Positions 61,046 to 64,000 of a stretch of 64,000 bases of DNA are shown here, one piece after another. The notes under the pieces are model-generated. The model made no database searches. It was given only the letters and a program-made list of their open reading frames with translations, and was not told the DNA's origin. The stretch lies in NCBI RefSeq assembly GCF_900172315.1, contig NZ_FWFV01000003.1, positions 293,770 through 357,769 on the forward strand, written 5' to 3'. This DNA comes from Palleronia marisminoris. Its GTDB lineage: Bacteria > Pseudomonadota > Alphaproteobacteria > Rhodobacterales > Rhodobacteraceae. A program made the translations under genes and the position numbers. The first letter of the stretch is position 1. Each line of letters opens with the position of its first letter.

Positions 61046-61100
61046 GCTCATCGTCCCGATCGTTCGGGGTGATATGTCTTGGCGGGCGTCATTGCCTGCC
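61036..61100 (-). promoter_or_regulatory. ANTAR-type (NasT/NasR) antiterminator leader with three hexaloop hairpins
   Basis: Three hairpins in a row on the minus strand each close a six-base loop with A at position 1 and G at position 4: GGCAGGC-AATGAC-GCCCGCC (61100-61081), CCCG-AACGAT-CGGG (61068-61055) and GAGC-AAAGCC-GCTC (61049-61036). Paired hairpins with this loop rule are the known target of ANTAR-domain antiterminators such as NasR, NasT and EutV. The third hairpin uses the 5' arm of the intrinsic terminator, so protein binding there would prevent termination. Nitrate induction is the expected outcome; nasT/nasS are not in the window. Confidence 0.75.
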
Positions 61101-61344
61101 GACCGGTTTACCTTGGGGCGGGTGGATTGCGCCTGTGAAGGGGTTTTGGTGCCTTTCGTCCCCTGCCCCGCTGCAATGCAGCACAAAGCGGCGGGCTTGC
61201 TGGTTTCCTGTGCGGTCCGCGAACGCCGGATTGCGGATTACGCCCCCGAAGCGTCCCGGCGAGCGCCCTGCCCGGCGCTTTCGCGGAGCTGCCGAATCCC
61301 GGCACAGGCGGTCCTGCGATGCTTGATCGGGTGGCGCGCCGTCG

Positions 61345-63009
61345 TCAGCCTTGCGGCTGGCGCGGCACCGGTGGGCGGAAGGTCCGGTCCGTGGCGATGG
61401 CGGGTGCCGCGAGGGGTCTCCGCCGGGAGCGTAAGACCCGGTTTCCGACCCAGAGCCCAAGCCCGGCGACTCCTGCCGCCAGGAGGATCGCGGCGAGGCC
61501 GGCTGCCTCCAGCTGATAGGGCTCAGCGGCGCGCTTGGCGGTGTGCTTGACGCGTTCCTTCGGGCGGATGCGGTTGCGGGGCCAATAGCGCGGATCGAAG
61601 ATTCGGCTGTCCGCCAGCATCCGCTCCAGCGGATCGAGCGGTTGCGCCTCGATCGGGTGCAGGCTCCGGCCCTCGGACGTCCGCAGCGCCTCGATCGCCC
61701 GGGCGAGCGATCCATGCTCGTCCCATGCCGCCCGCACCGCGTCGGGATCGCTGCCCAGGTGCTCGGACAGCAACGACAGTGTGAAGTTGCGGATCAGGGT
61801 GCGTTCCGCATCGGAAGCGGCCTCGATGGCGACGTCGCATTCCGTGTCGAAGCCCATGGAGCGGTTGTCGATATTGCTCGACCCGATCTTGAGAAACCGA
61901 TCGTCGACGACGAACACCTTGGCATGGACGTAGATCGGCGTGCCTTCCGCATTCACCGGATGAACGATCGAGAACCGCCCGCCGCCGCCACGCGCGTCCG
62001 CTTCGCGCAGGCGCTCGATCATGCGCGAGCGGACCGAGTGCATCGCCTCGTCCTCGAGGAAGCTCTGGGCCGACTGCGGATTGACGATCACGATCTCGGG
62101 GCCGTCCGGCTCGGCCAACCGCGCCTCCATCGCCTCGCAGAGCGAGCCGGCGGCCAGATACTGGCTTTCGACGTAGATCGTGCGACGGGCGGCACGAATG
62201 GCGGCGAGGTACAGTTCCTCGATCTCGTTCACCAGTTCCGTGCCGTGATAGCGCGGCTCGGTGCGCGAGATGCCGATCTCGACATTGCGGAAGTCCGGCT
62301 CCAGGTCATCCGGCCAGGACGGGGGGTTCCCGGCTTTCGGGACGGGCAACTCGTCGCCGGTGGCCGCGTACCAGCGCTTCCGCGCCAGATCGCCGAGCGC
62401 TCCGGCCACCGGCCCCTCCAGCGCGGTGGTGACGTCGTGCCAGGGCTGGTGCAGCGAACCGTCCGGGTCTGCCCGGCGCTCGTCCCCCGGAGCGTGGTCG
62501 CGCGTGTCCCACCGCCCGGTGGTCACGTCGATCCCGCCGCAGAAGGCAAGATAGTCGTCGATCACCACGATCTTCTGGTGATGGCAGGCACCCACCGGAT
62601 GATGGCTGTCGAGGGCGAAGTGGATGCGCTCGGAGGCGAGCTTGAGGCTCAGCGTCTCCCAGGCCTGCGTGGCGATCTGGGCGAGCATTGCGGCGTCCCA
62701 CTTGAGGATGTGCAGGCGCAACTCGGGGCGTCGGTCCACCAGCGCCTTGAGGAAGTCTCCGAGCCGGTTGGGCCAGCCATCGGGTGCATTGCCGTCCTCG
62801 TCGCTCTGGCCCGGCACCATATCGATGCGCAGGTCGAAGTCCCAGCCGATCAGGTAGGCGGTCCGCTCGGCGCGGGTCAGCGCGGTGCGCAGGTGCACGA
62901 AGTAGTCGGCCGCGTCGACGATCAGCGCGGCACGGTTGGCAGGCGCCACCCGCCAGCACGTCGCACCTGGTCGAAGCACGGCGTCGGTTTGAACGTCGGT
63001 CGTCGGCAT
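61345..63009 (-). CDS. Phospholipase D / cardiolipin synthase-like membrane protein
   Basis: A 554-residue PLD-superfamily protein with two HKD motifs: H144-Q-K146-x4-D151, and H-A-K-x4-D in VHAKVFVVDD (about residue 360), each followed by GG or SSN (FCGGID, GSSNIDNRS). There is no N-terminal membrane segment; one hydrophobic helix near the C-terminus (AAGLAAILLAAGVAGLGLWVG) anchors it. This layout fits PLD-like phosphatidyltransferases or phospholipases rather than the usual two-helix cardiolipin synthase. An Arg-rich tail follows the helix. Neighbours give no further hint. Confidence 0.87.
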   Translation of the reverse strand: MPTTDVQTDAVLRPGATCWRVAPANRAALIVDAADYFVHLRTALTRAERTAYLIGWDFDLRIDMVPGQSDEDGNAPDGWPNRLGDFLKALVDRRPELRLHILKWDAAMLAQIATQAWETLSLKLASERIHFALDSHHPVGACHHQKIVVIDDYLAFCGGIDVTTGRWDTRDHAPGDERRADPDGSLHQPWHDVTTALEGPVAGALGDLARKRWYAATGDELPVPKAGNPPSWPDDLEPDFRNVEIGISRTEPRYHGTELVNEIEELYLAAIRAARRTIYVESQYLAAGSLCEAMEARLAEPDGPEIVIVNPQSAQSFLEDEAMHSVRSRMIERLREADARGGGGRFSIVHPVNAEGTPIYVHAKVFVVDDRFLKIGSSNIDNRSMGFDTECDVAIEAASDAERTLIRNFTLSLLSEHLGSDPDAVRAAWDEHGSLARAIEALRTSEGRSLHPIEAQPLDPLERMLADSRIFDPRYWPRNRIRPKERVKHTAKRAAEPYQLEAAGLAAILLAAGVAGLGLWVGNRVLRSRRRPLAAPAIATDRTFRPPVPRQPQG

Positions 63010-63171
63010 GGCTGCCTCCGTTATCTCGTGAACCGGCGGCTCGTGCCGCCACTCACGGCAACAACGGCTGCGGCGCGGATCCGATCCGCGGCCGGATCAA
63101 ACGGCGTCGGTGACCGAAGTTACCGGGAACGGCGTTCGGATGGAAGAACCGAGATCTCGGCCCGGCAGGGA
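63010..63171. other. Upstream region of the phospholipase D-like gene
   Basis: Holds no gene. The most visible element is a 17-base palindrome, CGCGGATC-C-GATCCGCG (63074-63090), about 65 bases from the gene start; it may be an operator or a cruciform site. Confidence 0.45.
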
Positions 63172-63455
63172 ATGTCTCCGACGGCTTCCAGCGAGCACCG
63201 GGCCCGATACAGCCTCGCGGACGGAGCACGACTTGAGATCGATGGCGAAGCGGATGACTTTCACCAGTTTCTCACGACCGGGGCTGTGGTTGAATTCAGG
63301 GTGACTTCGACGCGACCTGGAACCGGCTCCGTCGCATCGGGGTACCGGCCCTGACCGAGGTCCAGCAAGAGAACGGTGAGAAGTGGGTCCACTTCCGCCT
63401 TCCCGACCGGACGATCGCCGAACTCATCGGCGGTATGGGCGCCGCGAGCAGCTGA
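63172..63455 (+). pseudogene. Possible frameshifted small gene
   Basis: An ATG frame from 63172 gives a protein-like N-terminus (YSLADGARLEIDGEADDFHQFL, then VVEF) and stops at 63354. From about 63297 another plus frame gives an equally protein-like end (GDFDATWNRLRRIGVPALTEV, KWVHFRLPDRTIAELIGGMG) that stops at 63455 and has no start of its own. Joined by a one-base shift near 63295 they would make one protein of about 95 residues. I do not recognise the family. Between 63456 and 63726 nothing recognisable was seen. Confidence 0.35.
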
Positions 63456-63726
63456 CGCGGTCGAAGCGTCGACAACGAGCGACGACCGTGGAGGCCACCG
63501 ACCTTTCCCGAAGCGTCGCGGTATTCTCGGCTGACCGCACCCGTCAGGAACGATCGAAGCTCGATCCGCCTCTGACGTCTCCGGCTGATGGCCGGCCAAC
63601 GAACCTAGCAGCCCTGCATGCCGTGAGGGGACAGTCTCACGACGTAAAGCGCGCTCTTCCGCCTCGGAGATGGAGGCCAATCCGGCAGCCGAGCACCGCG
63701 ACAAGCAAGAGAACAAGATGTTGGTT

Positions 63727-64000
63727 TCACTTTCCATGCGAGCCCCTGAGCTTCGCCTGCGCAGGATGAGCTGCTGCCGGTTGATGGACACCGAGCTGAG
63801 TTTGCATAGCTCGGACTTCGAACGCCACGGGGCTCAGGTGGCCCGGCTTCGAGTGGCGGCGCCCCCTGATTGCAGAAGCGCTCGATGTCGTCGAACACAT
63901 CGGCTGGGGCTGCATCGCGGCTGCGGTCGTTTCCATCGCCGAGTTGTCCCGGACGTTGCCGGCCCGGCTCATCGGGCAGATGATACCGTGGGCGAGGAGC
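63727..64000 (-). pseudogene. Degenerate IS3-family transposase (orfB) remnant, runs off the window
   Basis: Read leftwards from the window edge, one frame gives AHGIICPMSRAGNVRDNSAMET, the conserved IS3 integrase region with the catalytic Glu of the DDE triad (compare CSMSRxGNxxDNAxMES). The next homologous block, ADVFDDIERFCNQ, is in another frame after loss of roughly 40 codons, and the end RRHSKPGHLSPVAFE is back in the first frame. The element is therefore deleted and frameshifted. Its 5' part, first two Asp residues and one end lie beyond base 64000; no terminal repeat is evident on the near side. Confidence 0.75.

Larger units (their letters stand above)
60944..61344. other. Gap between nrtA and the phospholipase D-like gene
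   Basis: A 401-base gap. It contains the nrtA attenuator described separately. Upstream of it are a 13-base palindrome GCTGCA-A-TGCAGC (61170-61182), which could be a regulator site for the nrt promoter, and about 160 bases in which I see nothing further. No sigma-54 promoter with proper spacing was found. Confidence 0.6.

Noticed and set aside
61150..61200. A sigma-54 promoter for nrtA around the TGCATTGCAG sequence
   Set aside because: The GG doublet is missing at the required distance from GC; the sequence is a simple palindrome.
63261..63791. A 176-codon minus-strand frame near the right end
   Set aside because: It spans the frameshifted plus-strand segment and the IS remnant, has no ribosome site and no recognisable domain.

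Overview
The window is a gene-dense, roughly two-thirds G+C stretch of an alphaproteobacterial chromosome. The gene families and their order (XoxF methanol oxidation set, fused NAD-formate dehydrogenase, TRAP transporters, NrtABC/NasA, a thiamine operon behind a TPP riboswitch, EcfG-type promoters) suggest a Rhodobacteraceae/Roseobacter-group heterotroph able to oxidise methanol. That placement is inference from gene content; there is no rRNA or tRNA in the window to confirm it.

Region 1 (1-20.1 kb) is a C1-oxidation island. It holds glutathione-dependent formaldehyde dehydrogenase, a SoxYZ-like carrier and its metallo-beta-lactamase partner, and the lanthanide-type methanol dehydrogenase XoxF (Asp-Tyr-Asp hallmark) with its cytochrome XoxG and the binding protein XoxJ. 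These are followed by a rhodanese-like protein, two uncharacterised periplasmic proteins, a beta-propeller, a binding protein plus ABC-2 exporter set linked to PQQ dehydrogenases, an SsuABC/TauABC-like importer of unknown substrate, and a two-gene NAD-dependent formate dehydrogenase. Together they describe methanol to formaldehyde to formate to CO2. mxaF, the pqq genes, S-formylglutathione hydrolase and fdhD are not present here.

Region 2 (20.2-27.7 kb) is a ten-gene thiamine operon on the minus strand, thiD-O-S-G-E-F-Y-tenA-Z-X, with almost every junction overlapping. It is headed by a near-consensus TPP riboswitch and a terminator-like hairpin. thiC is absent, so the pyrimidine may come from salvage through ThiXYZ and TenA.

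Region 3 (27.8-39.6 kb) looks like a stress and maintenance block: an ExoD-family membrane protein, a PoxB-like TPP enzyme with a perfect EcfG-type promoter (GGAAC-N16-CGTT), a short-chain dehydrogenase, a trehalose-synthase-like GH13 enzyme, a metallo-beta-lactamase/GXWXG-DUF4334 fusion, protein repair methyltransferase Pcm, a YcaQ-family DNA glycosylase, two small proteins, and a sorbosone-dehydrogenase-like protein.

Region 4 (39.8-52.9 kb) carries two TRAP-transporter catabolic loci, each with its own GntR-type regulator and an inverted-repeat operator in the divergent gap. The first has an SDR and an Ldh-family dehydrogenase, and its regulator has two DNA-binding domains. The second feeds an L-idonate/L-gulonate-type dehydrogenase, mannonate dehydratase UxuA and fructuronate reductase UxuB, so it probably handles hexuronates or aldonates.

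Region 5 (53-64 kb) has a YpfJ-type metallopeptidase and nitrate assimilation genes (nrtA, nrtB, a double-ATPase nrtCD, nasA). The nrtA leader contains three hexaloop hairpins of the ANTAR-target type, one of which overlaps an intrinsic terminator. A phospholipase-D family protein follows, and the right edge is decayed, ending in a frameshifted IS3-family transposase remnant that runs off the window.
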